DNA of 64,000 bases from Bacillus altitudinis 41KF2b (GCF_000691145.1 NZ_ASJC01000011.1:1-64000); one strand, 5' to 3'. Counted from the first letter of the stretch, positions 34,680-42,314 are shown. Translations and numbers: made by a program. Notes: generated by a model from the letters alone, not told the origin.

Positions 34680-35485
34680 TCATTTCAATGCTTTTTCTAG
34701 CGCTGCTTTAGTCTTCGGTCCATAGATCCCATCAGCAGCAAGACCATGCATCAATTGGAATCGTTTGACTGCATCCGCTGTTTTTGGTCCGTAATATCCA
34801 TCGACGCCGTTATTTTTCGCCCCTTTGTCCGGGTAATAGTAAACCGCCGCCAGGGCTTCTTGTACGGCTTTTACTGCTGATCCTTTGTAAGAGGCTTTGT
34901 AACTTTTAAAATACCTGTTGGCAAGCTATATGACTTTTTAGCAGGCTTGGAAGCTGCTGTTTTGAATGGTGCTGCTGTTGTTGGTTTAACAGTCGGCTTT
35001 TTATTTGTGTGAGCAACGGCGATCCCGGCTTGGAAGCTGTCCCAACGATTAAGCAGCTTGCGGGGACATTGTTTACCGCTCCATCTCTTATGTGGCACAA
35101 CGTTGGCCAATGGAATACCTTGATCATGCATCAGCTGACGAATTAGCCATTGAGCGTTCTCAACTGCCTTCTCAAAGTTACCATCAGCATTTTCACAAAT
35201 TTCAATACCAATTGACTTCATGTTACCTGTTCCCCGGCCATCTCCTACATGCCATCCGTTTTCATTTAACGGCAGATGTTGATAAATGACTTTATCATCA
35301 ACTGTAAAGTGCCAGCTCACCGCTGTGCTAGATCGCTTTACAAACGCTGCATGATTTGCTGCATCTGCTCCTTCTTTAGTATTAGCAGTATTGTGGACCG
35401 TAATATATAAAGGCTTCATGTAATTGCCAGGACGGTTCTTGTAGTTTGTTGAAATAAAATCTTTAATGATTTTTACCACGTTCAT
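34680..35485 (-). pseudogene. Phage N-acetylmuramoyl-L-alanine amidase, frameshifted
   Basis: Amidase_2 endolysin. The catalytic domain (residues 1-150) has zinc ligands in ITVHNTANT, SWHFTVDD and VPHKRWSGKQCP. A Pro/Lys/Thr linker follows, then a C-terminal peptidoglycan-binding repeat. The frame stops at 34871 (…KDQQ), but one base added in the ACAAAGG tract restores TKGSAVKAVQEAL and the full binding domain (GVDGYYGPKTADAVKRFQ, ADGIYGPKTKAALEKALK) to 34680. The catalytic part alone could still be made. ATG follows AAAGGAGACG. The loss of one A may be real decay or a homopolymer sequencing error. Confidence 0.85.
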
Positions 35486-35509
35486 CGTCTCCTTTGATCA
35501 ATTTAATAT

Positions 35510-35537
35510 AAAAAGAGCCACCACGTGGCAGCTCTTT
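35510..35537 (-). terminator. Hairpin/terminator after the holin end
   Basis: Minus strand AAAGAGC..GGCTCTTTTT around CCACGTGG, overlapping the holin stop; 25 nt before the amidase start. Confidence 0.75.
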
Positions 35538-35927
35538 ACTTCGTTAGTCCTTTTTGTTTCAGGACTTCTTTCTGTAATTTTCCTTTATCGGTCACATAGT
35601 TATTTTTGAACCATGCGACAAGAGTTGTTACTAACGTAAAGACCATTGAGAAGGCAAGGTATAAAGTTTCTGTTAATGTGTTTACCTGGTCCTCACTGAT
35701 CGGCAAACAGGTTTGCCAAACATGATTAGCGCCTGGTTAGGCAGCTCGATAATATGAGGGTAAATTCTAATCCATTCGTTTTTTGCCATTGTTGACAGCC
35801 AATAGGGCGGGTTCTCTTTCAATGGCGAAATGCCTTTCAATTTTTCTTCATGCTGCTGCCGCTGCTCTCGTTCTTCGTTTGATATTTGCCCTTTTAATCT
35901 GTCCGTCATTTGTTTTCGTCTCGCCAA
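35536..35927 (-). pseudogene. Deletion fusion: terminase small subunit 5' end joined to holin 3' end
   Basis: From TTG 35927 (after AAAGGTGGTGG) the frame reads ARRKQMTDRLKGQIS... to KNEWIRIYPHIIELP, the N-terminal half of a P27-type small terminase. It then switches to NQALIMFGKP, the start of an SPP1/XhlB-type holin. A further 2-nt shift follows (stop at 35682), after which the holin resumes as ISEDQVNTLTETLYLAF and ends WFKNNYVTDKGKLQKEVLKQ-KGLTK at 35536. In a complete phage these genes are separated by the whole morphogenesis block, so one deletion removed it. Neither protein is functional. Confidence 0.85.
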
Positions 35928-36123
35928 TAAAAACCACCACCTTTCAGCAAAATCCAACCTATTAATTTTAGGCAATCAAACAAATGAGTAATTCCTCTCT
36001 ATCTCAATGCCTGTAAAGGATCAAGCCATTTTATGAATAAGTGAAAAACCACAAAAAACGGGAAAAATCAAAACTCCATTTCAACACTTTTTTAAAGTTG
36101 AGGGGACGCCGATTTCCAGGAAT

Positions 36124-36160
36124 CAAAAAAGCCCACCCCGTTAATTGTCGGGGGGACTTG
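36124..36160 (-). terminator. Terminator of the HEPN gene
   Basis: AAGTCCCCCCG / CGGGGTGGGCTTTTTT with an 8-nt loop on the minus strand; the stem overlaps the final codons. Confidence 0.85.
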
Positions 36161-36800
36161 AATAATTCTTATAAAGATTAGACAAAAAAGATTCTACAGT
36201 TCGTAAATAATTAAAACAGAAGTCTTTATCTAAAACGATAGTATTATGATTCCCAATGCTAATATCCTTCATCTTCTCTATTATCTTACTAACTTCCTTA
36301 CATTTGTGTGATCTTCCAATATCACCACCATTATGAACTAATTCATTTCTAATTAAATTCACATCCGTAATAATTTTCCATTCTCTTGTTTGGTTAGGAA
36401 AATTTCTTTCAAGTTCTTTCATAATAAATATTTTCACTTTAACTAAAGTACTTTTCCTGCTAGCCTTTGAGTGTTTTTCCCATCTTTTCTTCTCGACCCT
36501 ACAGAGTTCAACTGCATATTCCTCGAGTAAGGAATGTATCATTATCAAAAAAGAATATCTTCTTAGTTCCTCAAATTTCCTACCAAAGGGGTCTCGAGAC
36601 TGTAAAAGCCCCTCTTCTTTACAATTTAATAGTTCTTCACCTGGTAAGTTATTTAAAAATTCACTTTCTCTTCTATTAAATTCTTTTTCTGAAAAATCCA
36701 TGAAATACCAACAATCTCTTATTTTTTGAGAAATGAAGCAATCAAATACATTTGGCATTAGTTTAGGCGATAAAGAATGAAACAAAGTGACCTCACTCAT
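36141..36800 (-). CDS. HEPN-motif protein, 219 aa, possible abortive-infection RNase
   Basis: All-helical, charged protein. Its C-terminal half has NLIRNELVHNGGDIG (about residues 150-164), which contains the R-x4-6-H motif of HEPN ribonucleases (R-N-E-L-V-H). An upstream helix pair (YSFLIMIHSLLEEYAVELCR) is also typical. HEPN proteins cut RNA in abortive infection and toxin-antitoxin systems. It sits between HNH and terminase genes of the dead prophage, a known slot for added genes. No partner nucleotidyltransferase is adjacent, so it may act alone. AT-rich codon use differs from chromosomal neighbours. Function is inferred from one motif. Confidence 0.7.
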   Translation of the reverse strand: MSEVTLFHSLSPKLMPNVFDCFISQKIRDCWYFMDFSEKEFNRRESEFLNNLPGEELLNCKEEGLLQSRDPFGRKFEELRRYSFLIMIHSLLEEYAVELCRVEKKRWEKHSKASRKSTLVKVKIFIMKELERNFPNQTREWKIITDVNLIRNELVHNGGDIGRSHKCKEVSKIIEKMKDISIGNHNTIVLDKDFCFNYLRTVESFLSNLYKNYSSPPDN

Positions 36801-36871
36801 ATACTCTCTCCTCAGTAGGAAAATTTTCTATATTATAGAAAACATTATAAGAGATAGCAACTAAAAAGTAA

Positions 36872-37249
36872 TCACTTCTTAAATGTCTCCTGGTTATGAT
36901 GAAACTGGCAAAGCACTTCAAGATTGTTTAAATCATTGCGCTCTATATCGTCATGAAATACCTCTCTAAGCTCTTTATGCTTATGATGGACCACTAACCT
37001 ATTGGACATGTTTACTCGTCCTTCTGCGGCACACATAGCGCATCTGTAATGACTCTCACGCTTCTTTGCTTCTCGAAGTAATTTCCATTCTCTGCTTTGA
37101 TAGTATTTGTAATGCGCTTCATTCTCACTGTTGTATCTCACATCTTTGTTGTATTGCTTATCAGCATAGCCCCGGTGCTTCATACAATAGCGTTAAGTCC
37201 AGTCTATATATTCCCGGCATGCGGGAACGTTACAACGTTTTAGCGGCAT
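36872..37249 (-). pseudogene. Phage HNH endonuclease with in-frame nonsense codon
   Basis: From ATG 37249 (after GAGGGATAACAA) the frame reads MPLKRCNVPACREYIDWT, then TAA (37193-37195), then RYCMKHRGYADKQYN and on to the HNH core: RCAMCAAEGR, VVHHKHK, LEVLCQFHHN, ending 36872. The CxxxxC...CxxH N-terminal zinc site is split by the stop. An internal ATG at 37183 could give a 103-aa product lacking the zinc ribbon. HNH genes of this type lie beside terminase genes and help packaging. Confidence 0.82.
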
Positions 37250-37252
37250 TTG

Positions 37253-37414
37253 TTATCCCTCTGTGTCAATGTCATAAATCTTTATAAGATCGAATGTATA
37301 GTTTTGATCCATGACTAAAATACCCGTTTGCTTTGCTTCCTCTACTTCTGCTTTTAAAGCTGTCTTTGCCTTATCACTTAAAGCGGAGCGGCTTTTTATA
37401 ATAAAAATACGCAT
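37253..37414 (-). CDS. Small phage protein, 53 aa
   Basis: Starts MRIFIIKSRSALSDKAKTAL after AAAAAGGAGAGTGTAACC and ends 3 nt before the original HNH start. It has a helical Lys/Glu-rich middle. Unnamed; in phages such short genes precede HNH. Upstream frame extensions are rejected. Confidence 0.6.
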   Translation of the reverse strand: MRIFIIKSRSALSDKAKTALKAEVEEAKQTGILVMDQNYTFDLIKIYDIDTEG

Positions 37415-37448
37415 GGTTACACTCTCCTTTTTATTTAATCTAAGCCGC

Positions 37449-37485
37449 CCCTGTTTGTTAGCCGCCATTGATTTTGTAAACAGGG
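37449..37485. repeat. Inverted repeat upstream of the 53-aa gene
   Basis: CCCTGTTT (37449-37456) and AAACAGGG (37478-37485), perfect 8-bp arms 21 nt apart, about 35 nt before the start. Could be an operator. Confidence 0.4.
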
Positions 37486-37501
37486 ACGCTTTACAGCAAA
37501 T

Positions 37502-37526
37502 AAAAAAACACCCCGAAGAGTGTTTG
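37502..37526 (-). terminator. Terminator of the DUF2971-like gene
   Basis: ACACTCTTCGGGGTGT hairpin followed by T7 on the minus strand. Confidence 0.85.
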
Positions 37527-37548
37527 TTAGATGTTTTAAAAAACAATG

Positions 37549-38331
37549 TTAGTCAAGCTCAAGTGCTAGTTCTGGATTTACCGTTGTATCTTTTTGTAAT
37601 AATATAGACAACTCTAAATTAAAAAAATCTTCAACACTCATTAAGATTGATTCTTTTTCAATGTTCTCTATTTCTAGTACAATTGGATTATCACTTATAA
37701 GCGACGGAAAAACATATCTATATTCATTTTGATATTTAAAGAAATTATCTTTTTCAAAAAACCTTTCTTTCTTTACATGTAAAAAATTATCAACTCTATC
37801 ACTATAGAGTAAATCTAATTTTCTATATTTTACCCTATTAGAGTACATAGAATGTCCAGCACTTTTGATTGCGCTTAAAAATGCTCCCGGGTTAATAATC
37901 AATACATGATCACCAAAATTATCTAAAATTTGTTGTTTAAATTCCTTTGGCAAAACTAATTTCACTCTGATTGTTTCTTTATTATCTTCAATTATTTCTA
38001 AATAATCAGAAGTTACTCCAGTAGCACAAAATACATGAGTTTGATAGTCCTCTTTATATTCGAGGGTTGCATTTCCTCTTCCATTAATAAGAACTTCTTT
38101 AGAATCCGGATTTCTAAAAGTCCACTCAATATTATCCATTCTTAAAGAAAGATCATATGCATCTCCTTGTCCCTTTCTTTTCTCTTTTTTTTCAACGTCT
38201 CTAAAATATTGAAAATTATTAAGGTATAACTTACCTTTTCTTAAATCTTCAAGATATTCCTTCTTAGAGAATTTCAATAAACTAAATAACCGATCATCAT
38301 CAATAAGTACTTCGTTTAGCATTGTTGTCAT
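37549..38331 (-). CDS. DUF2971-like protein, 260 aa, prophage cargo
   Basis: Start MTTMLNEVLID at 38331 follows GGGGGGAGGTGTCTTT; the longer frame is rejected. The N-terminus LFSLLKFSKKEYLEDLRKG then KLYLNNFQYFRD, and later FFKYQNEYRYVF, resemble the DUF2971 pattern (short-chain Lys/Phe start, N-x-F-x-D, then QxEYR). That family is of unknown function and is often found in phage and defence neighbourhoods. Mid-region VKLVLPKEFKQQILDNFGDH. No membrane helix. Flanked by its own upstream motif and terminator, so it is an independent transcription unit, unlike phage structural genes. Very AT-rich. The family link is distant and tentative. Confidence 0.65.
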   Translation of the reverse strand: MTTMLNEVLIDDDRLFSLLKFSKKEYLEDLRKGKLYLNNFQYFRDVEKKEKRKGQGDAYDLSLRMDNIEWTFRNPDSKEVLINGRGNATLEYKEDYQTHVFCATGVTSDYLEIIEDNKETIRVKLVLPKEFKQQILDNFGDHVLIINPGAFLSAIKSAGHSMYSNRVKYRKLDLLYSDRVDNFLHVKKERFFEKDNFFKYQNEYRYVFPSLISDNPIVLEIENIEKESILMSVEDFFNLELSILLQKDTTVNPELALELD

Positions 38332-38386
38332 AAAGACACCTCCCCCCTTAATATCGGCATAAAGCGAGCATATGGAACTATTTACG

Positions 38387-38399
38387 AAATTTGTCGAAC
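38387..38399 (-). promoter_or_regulatory. Shared 13-bp motif, copy 1
   Basis: Minus strand GTTCGACAAATTT, 56 nt before the DUF2971-like gene. An identical 13-mer lies 40 nt before the 192-aa membrane protein gene. Could be a promoter element or a common regulator site. Confidence 0.5.
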
Positions 38400-38491
38400 G
38401 AATAGCATCTCCTTTGGAAGCCGTTCTCAATCTATCGCATAATACAATATTACAACCTTTTTTCCGTCATGCTGCGCCAACATTACGCCAA

Positions 38492-38525
38492 TAAAAAAAG
38501 CACCATGAAAGGCGCTTTCTTTTTC
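38492..38525. terminator. Terminator of the 192-aa membrane gene
   Basis: GAAAGCGCC-TTTCAT-GGTGCTTTTTTT on the minus strand. Confidence 0.82.
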
Positions 38526-38532
38526 ATTCTGC

Positions 38533-39111
38533 TTAATATCTGTTCGTTGGCTCTACTTGTTGTGATATATTATTATGAAATTCTAGGCATTCTTCTAGCA
38601 ATATAAAAATGAAGTAACGCTTGTCAACATTACTTGTCAATTTCTTATGTTCAAACCCCCAAATAACAAGTATCACCAAGAAAGGTATACAAATCACAAT
38701 AATCATTAACCTAAGAATTGATGTAAAATCTATAAAATTTGTCAATTCTGATACCTCTACATTGCTCAAATCTATAGTTTCTAAATATTTATTATAAAGG
38801 CTGTTAATAAGTATAAAAAGGAAAGACATAGTTCCAATACTCGCAGAACCTAACGTACCGATCATTACCATGAAGAAATTAAATGGTAAGACATTAATAG
38901 ATTGTGTATCTTTCGCTATTTCAATATCGGATTTAATTCTTCTCAACATTCTTTTTAAATCATCTTTGTTATGATCTAAAATAATTAATCTTTGAAGTTC
39001 CTTTTGACCATCAATAGTTAAGTTATAAATTTTTTTACCATAACGTTTTTCTAAATATTTTATTGTAGTTTTAGCTTCGTTATAATTTCTAGTCAATTCT
39101 TTCACCCCCAT
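38533..39111 (-). CDS. Two-TM membrane protein with coiled N-terminus, 192 aa
   Basis: N-terminal about 80 residues are charged helices (RNYNEAKTTIKYLEKRYGKK, ELQRLIILDHNKDDLKRML). Two long membrane segments follow (PFNFFMVMIGTLGSASIGTM plus FLFILINSL, and ILRLMIIVICIPFLVILVIW) and a polar C-terminus. Start ATG follows GTGGAGGTCG. It has its own terminator and upstream motif shared with the DUF2971-like gene. Such membrane proteins serve as effectors in several phage-exclusion systems, but I recognise no family. AT-rich, cargo-like. Confidence 0.72.
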   Translation of the reverse strand: MGVKELTRNYNEAKTTIKYLEKRYGKKIYNLTIDGQKELQRLIILDHNKDDLKRMLRRIKSDIEIAKDTQSINVLPFNFFMVMIGTLGSASIGTMSFLFILINSLYNKYLETIDLSNVEVSELTNFIDFTSILRLMIIVICIPFLVILVIWGFEHKKLTSNVDKRYFIFILLEECLEFHNNISQQVEPTNRY

Positions 39112-39150
39112 CTTTTATCGACCTCCACTAATAAAATTTTATATTCCGCA

Positions 39151-39163
39151 AAATTTGTCGAAC
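39151..39163 (-). promoter_or_regulatory. Shared 13-bp motif, copy 2
   Basis: Minus strand GTTCGACAAATTT, identical to the motif at 38387-38399; followed by an AT-rich stretch (TATAAAAT) that could serve as a -10. Confidence 0.5.
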
Positions 39164-39189
39164 AAAAAAACACCTCTAAACGGGTGCTT
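39163..39189 (-). terminator. Terminator of the ArpU-type gene
   Basis: Minus strand GCACC / GGTGT stem-loop with T7; overlaps the gene end. Confidence 0.7.
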
Positions 39190-39610
39190 TAAATACAACT
39201 TCATTGAGAGCGTAAGCGAGATCAAGAAATGTCTTTCCTTTCAAGCGTGTATACGATCTCTCACTCATGCCGATCTCGTTGTAAACTTGATAGTCAAAAA
39301 CAGGTTCTTGCTGCATATAACGTTTAATGATTATTTGCCTCTCATTATACGGAAGACGATTGACCGCTCTTTGCACCTTCTCAAGAAAGGCATTTCTTTT
39401 CTGCTCCCATTCAATCCGTTTAATAGCTGTGCTTTCAGTAGATGAGCGGAAAGCGTTGGTTGTGGCGGGCGGCACTATGCTGAATCCTCCTGTTATCTTC
39501 GGCAGCATATCGTCCGGGACTTGAGGAAGATATAAGCGGTAGTTGTCGAGAATCCTTTCAACTCTTTTTCTCGTTTCCTTTTTATCAATTGCAGGCGGTT
39601 CACCCAACAT
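39176..39610 (-). CDS. ArpU-family phage late transcription regulator
   Basis: 144 aa. The C-terminal part AVNRLPYNERQIIIKRYMQ then SERSYTRLKGKTFLDLAYAL has the sigma-factor-like HTH layout of ArpU/RinA activators, which switch on late genes of Gram-positive phages. ATG at 39610 follows AGAAAGGGG. Normally the last early gene, placed just before HNH and terminase, as here with cargo added. Its targets in this remnant may be the cargo genes, but that is speculation. Confidence 0.85.
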   Translation of the reverse strand: MLGEPPAIDKKETRKRVERILDNYRLYLPQVPDDMLPKITGGFSIVPPATTNAFRSSTESTAIKRIEWEQKRNAFLEKVQRAVNRLPYNERQIIIKRYMQQEPVFDYQVYNEIGMSERSYTRLKGKTFLDLAYALNEVVFKAPV

Positions 39611-39759
39611 TAGCAAATCCCCTTTCTCCCGCTCTCAATTCCTCTACCTTTTGAGCGATCTTTTTCCTTGCTCTCTCTATATGTTTTTGAACCGAGCCTT
39701 TGGCTATCTCATAAAGTGCGGCGCATATGTTGAAAGATACATTGTGACCAACAACGGTT

Positions 39760-39954
39760 ATGTATATCTATTTTGCAATTTTAAGCAAAGGTATACATGA
39801 GTTAACAGAACAAGAATGTCTTGATCTATTTCCAAAAGTACAACTTGCAATCGAATTAATACTCGATGAAAAAATTTATCAAAAAGAAAAACAAATGAAG
39901 ATATCATCTGTAAAGAGCTTTGTGTCAGCTACTATTGAAAAATTTAAAAGTTAG
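39760..39954 (+). pseudogene. Possible 3' fragment of a rightward gene
   Basis: A 64-codon open frame containing IHELTEQECLDLFPKVQLAI and a Lys-rich end, followed within 4 nt by a strong terminator. No ribosome site precedes the ATG. It may be the end of a lost phage gene. Not recognised. Confidence 0.35.
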
Positions 39955-39957
39955 AGG

Positions 39958-39987
39958 TTAAACCATCTTTTCAGGATGGTTTAATTT
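39958..39987 (+). terminator. Forward terminator
   Basis: TTAAACCATC / GGATGGTTTAA, loop TTTTCA, T-rich tail. Confidence 0.8.
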
Positions 39988-40085
39988 TCATGCAGACGCC
40001 TTTGAAGATGCAATCAATTTATAAACTAGGGGAGGTTTAAAATAAATACCCTAAAAACCCCTTTATACCAGTGTATTTCAAGCTC

Positions 40086-40109
40086 ATATAACCATTAGAA
40101 CTAGGAGAA
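40086..40109. repeat. Candidate attachment-like repeat, right
   Basis: Imperfect copy of 31566-31588 (core TAGAACTAG then AGAA). It lies between the phage remnant and the ycsE terminators. Confidence 0.35.
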
Positions 40110-40112
40110 AAC

Positions 40113-40144
40113 AAAAAAGTGAGAGGTCATGTCCTCTCACTTTC
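40113..40144 (-). terminator. Second terminator downstream of ycsE
   Basis: AAAGTGAGAGG / CCTCTCACTTTTTT on the minus strand, 6-nt loop; backs up the hairpin at 40193. Confidence 0.75.
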
Positions 40145-40192
40145 AGCGTGTAGACAAACTCTCGCATTCTTTGTCCGTCCTACGCAAAGAAG

Positions 40193-40230
40193 ACAAAGGG
40201 CTAAAATCAAGTTCATTTTAGCCCTTTGTA
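40193..40230 (-). terminator. Terminator of ycsE
   Basis: ACAAAGGGCTAAAAT / ATTTTAGCCCTTTGT perfect 15-bp stem, then TCTTCTTTG. Confidence 0.85.
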
Positions 40231-40252
40231 AACAATCTATTTTTTTACTCGT

Positions 40253-41008
40253 TTATTTAGACAGCACCCAATGCTGGATGGCTTTTGCTACCCCATGCTC
40301 TGTATTAGGAGCCGTAATCCAATCAGCCGCTTCTTTCACAACTTCTTGTGCATTGCCCATTGCAATGCCTAATCCGGCTTCTTGAATCATCGCCATATCA
40401 TTCAGACTGTCGCCAAGTGACATGACGTTGTCCATTGTACAGCCAATGCGTTCTGCCACTTTTGCAAGAGCTGCCGCTTTGTTAATGCCTGCTGCATTGA
40501 CTTCGATATTGGTTGGGCTGGAATTCGTGATTTCTAGCTGTCCATTTGTTTTCAATGTATGGAGGACTTCCTCACGAACAGCATCGTCATGAATATCAAA
40601 ACCAAATTTCAGCCATTCGTGGTCATGAATGCGTTCTGGGAATTCTCCTCTCCACACTTTATCCACAGTAGATGCCCAGTAATCGGTTTCGTATCTGTTT
40701 TTTAGATCCCACATCATCTGAACGTGATCGGGATGCAGTAGTTCTCGCTCGATCAGCTGGAAGTTTGAATCCCAAATTTCACTTCCGTTCGCTGTGACAA
40801 GATAAGAAGAGAGTTTCAGCGGCTCGACCAGCTCTCGGCATGTCATCAGCGTACGTCCTGTGCTAATCACCACATGGACCCCTTTGGCTTCTGCTTCTTT
40901 AATGGCTTGTTTATTTTCCTCAGGAATGACGTGCTCACTGTTTAACAGCGTGCCATCCATATCAATGGCAATCAATCGGATGTCTTTCTTATCAGCTTGT
41001 GTTGACAA
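40253..41008 (-). CDS. ycsE: HAD-family Cof-type phosphatase (YcsE)
   Basis: HAD superfamily with C2 cap. Motif I is LIAIDMDGTLL, motif II STGRT, and motif III/IV Lys and Asp lie in GINKAAALAKV and SLGDSLNDMAMI. In B. subtilis YcsE dephosphorylates the riboflavin intermediate 5-amino-6-(5-phosphoribitylamino)uracil. Start is probably TTG at 41008 (after GTGGGG); an upstream ATG at 41032 lacks a ribosome site but is possible. It is the chromosomal gene bordering the prophage. Confidence 0.9.
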   Translation of the reverse strand: MSTQADKKDIRLIAIDMDGTLLNSEHVIPEENKQAIKEAEAKGVHVVISTGRTLMTCRELVEPLKLSSYLVTANGSEIWDSNFQLIERELLHPDHVQMMWDLKNRYETDYWASTVDKVWRGEFPERIHDHEWLKFGFDIHDDAVREEVLHTLKTNGQLEITNSSPTNIEVNAAGINKAAALAKVAERIGCTMDNVMSLGDSLNDMAMIQEAGLGIAMGNAQEVVKEAADWITAPNTEHGVAKAIQHWVLSK

Positions 41009-41099
41009 ATTGAGTACCCCACTTTGTATCATTTTTTGAATCTATCTTTATTTTAATATAAAGATGAAGATGGCACAAAGGGACGAGTTTGATCCCATA

Positions 41100-41128
41100 G
41101 AAAAAAGACCTTGTGACAGGTCTTTTTA
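41100..41128. terminator. Terminator of the excalibur gene
   Basis: AAAGACCT-TGTGAC-AGGTCTTTTT. Confidence 0.85.
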
Positions 41129-41135
41129 CTTCTTC

Positions 41136-41402
41136 TTAACGTTCACACGCAATGCCGTCTTTATCACGGTCAAGGTGTTTATTTTTTAAGTAAAGTGCTT
41201 TTGATGCATAAGGCTTGTACTTCGTTTTTCCACCTTTGTTTTTCGTATTTTTGCTTTTTGCCACGCCGCCTTTATACACTTTGTTGAGTGCTTTGCAGTT
41301 TTTGTACTTGACTGTCTTTGCATCCGCTGTGTGAGTGTCAACTTGTGTAAAGCTAAGTAAAAGACCGAAAGACAAGACAGCTACCATAATTTTTTTCAAC
41401 AT
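41136..41402 (-). CDS. Secreted excalibur-domain protein, 88 aa
   Basis: Signal peptide (MLKKIMVAVLSFGLLLSF, cleavage near ADAK), then a basic region and the excalibur motif: YKNCKALNKVYKGGVAKS and the closing DRDKDGIACER with its D-x-D-x-D-G calcium-like loop and paired cysteines. These small domains occur alone or on nucleases in Bacillus; the function of stand-alone forms is unknown. Confidence 0.85.
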   Translation of the reverse strand: MLKKIMVAVLSFGLLLSFTQVDTHTADAKTVKYKNCKALNKVYKGGVAKSKNTKNKGGKTKYKPYASKALYLKNKHLDRDKDGIACER

Positions 41403-41586
41403 GTAAGTCCCCCCTATTTTTTCTCATTTTACATTTTTATCATATGTCACCACATTTTGTTTTTCAAGACGATTGAGGTGAAAATATTGGTTTTTTTGGA
41501 ATTTAATAATTCTTATGACCTATATGTTAAAATGAGTGGGAAACCTTTCCGGTTTTGACACGTATATGAAGAGAGGAGCTTTCCAC

Positions 41587-41964
41587 ATGAAAATGAAATA
41601 TACCATTCTATATGTAAACGATGTTGAAGCAAGTATTCAGTTCTATCATCATATCCTCGGTTTCCCGATTAAATTGAGAGTTGAATCCTATGTTGAGTTT
41701 GATACAGGAGAAGTGACCTTATCGATTAATTCACGCCAAGATGTGAAAGAGGCACTTGGTCTGCCTGTTCCAGAGGCAGTTAGCTCGTCACAAACGTTTG
41801 AGATTGGCTTTGTTGTGGATGATGTGAATGAAACCATTGCGTCCTTGAAGGAAAAAGGGGTACCTGTCATCAAGGAACCTGCCAAGAAGCCGTGGGGACA
41901 AACGGTCAGTTATGTGTCTGATCCTGATGGACATTTCATTGAAATATGTGATGCGGTCTCCTAA
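41587..41964 (+). CDS. VOC-superfamily (glyoxalase/dioxygenase-like) protein
   Basis: 125 aa of paired beta-alpha-beta-beta-beta units: KYTILYVNDVEASIQFYHHI, then FEIGFVVDDVNETIASLKEK and the metal-site ending YVSDPDGHFIEI with Glu. Start ATG follows GAGAGGAGC. Substrate unknown; relatives include lactoylglutathione lyase and antibiotic-resistance enzymes. First of three rightward genes. Confidence 0.87.
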   Translation: MKMKYTILYVNDVEASIQFYHHILGFPIKLRVESYVEFDTGEVTLSINSRQDVKEALGLPVPEAVSSSQTFEIGFVVDDVNETIASLKEKGVPVIKEPAKKPWGQTVSYVSDPDGHFIEICDAVS

Positions 41965-41989
41965 TAGCTGTCCGAAGGAGTGAAGCGTA

Positions 41990-42283
41990 ATGAGAAAGAA
42001 ACATGCTTTTTTTGCTGGTGTTTGCTCCATGCTGGTGATTTGCAGTGCGGCGCTCATATTACAGCACCATGAATGGATTGGATTCGTCAGTGGTGGAATC
42101 TCTATTATTGCGTTCGTTGCATCTGGATTTCTTATGGGTGCATGGACCAACGGGGAAGAGGCACGAGCGGCCTATCACTCTGAAACAAAAGAACACCGGA
42201 TGTTTCGTCTTGATACGGCGTTTCTTTTCATCATCTTTGCTCTTCCGCATATGGGTGCAGCACTGTTATATGTTTTTATGTAA
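41990..42283 (+). CDS. Small membrane protein, 97 aa (DUF5316-like)
   Basis: Three hydrophobic segments (AFFAGVCSMLVICSAALIL, WIGFVSGGISIIAFVASGFL, FLFIIFALPHMGAALLYVF) with a polar loop HSETKEHR. Starts 25 nt after the VOC gene with GAAGGAGTGAAGCGTA. Family label is tentative; function unknown. Confidence 0.72.
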   Translation: MRKKHAFFAGVCSMLVICSAALILQHHEWIGFVSGGISIIAFVASGFLMGAWTNGEEARAAYHSETKEHRMFRLDTAFLFIIFALPHMGAALLYVFM

Positions 42284-42314
42284 ATAGTTGATTTAGTTCA
42301 AAGGAGTAATTAAC

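Larger units (their letters stand above)
31589..40085. mobile_element. Decayed prophage inserted between ycsE and ycsF (pxpA)
   Basis: In B. subtilis ycsE and ycsF are adjacent; here 8.5 kb separates them. The insert holds, on the minus strand in phage late order: an ArpU-type regulator, cargo, an HNH nuclease, a terminase small-subunit start fused to a holin end, an amidase, then lysogenic-conversion-type genes and rap-phr. Integrase, repressor, replication, portal, capsid and tail genes are missing. At least three phage genes are broken. Confidence 0.85.

Noticed and set aside
15173-40230. Similar AAAGGGCTAAAA stems at 15173 and 40193 as a dispersed repeat
   Set aside because: Both are simple terminators of different genes; the shared part is short and expected from terminator structure.
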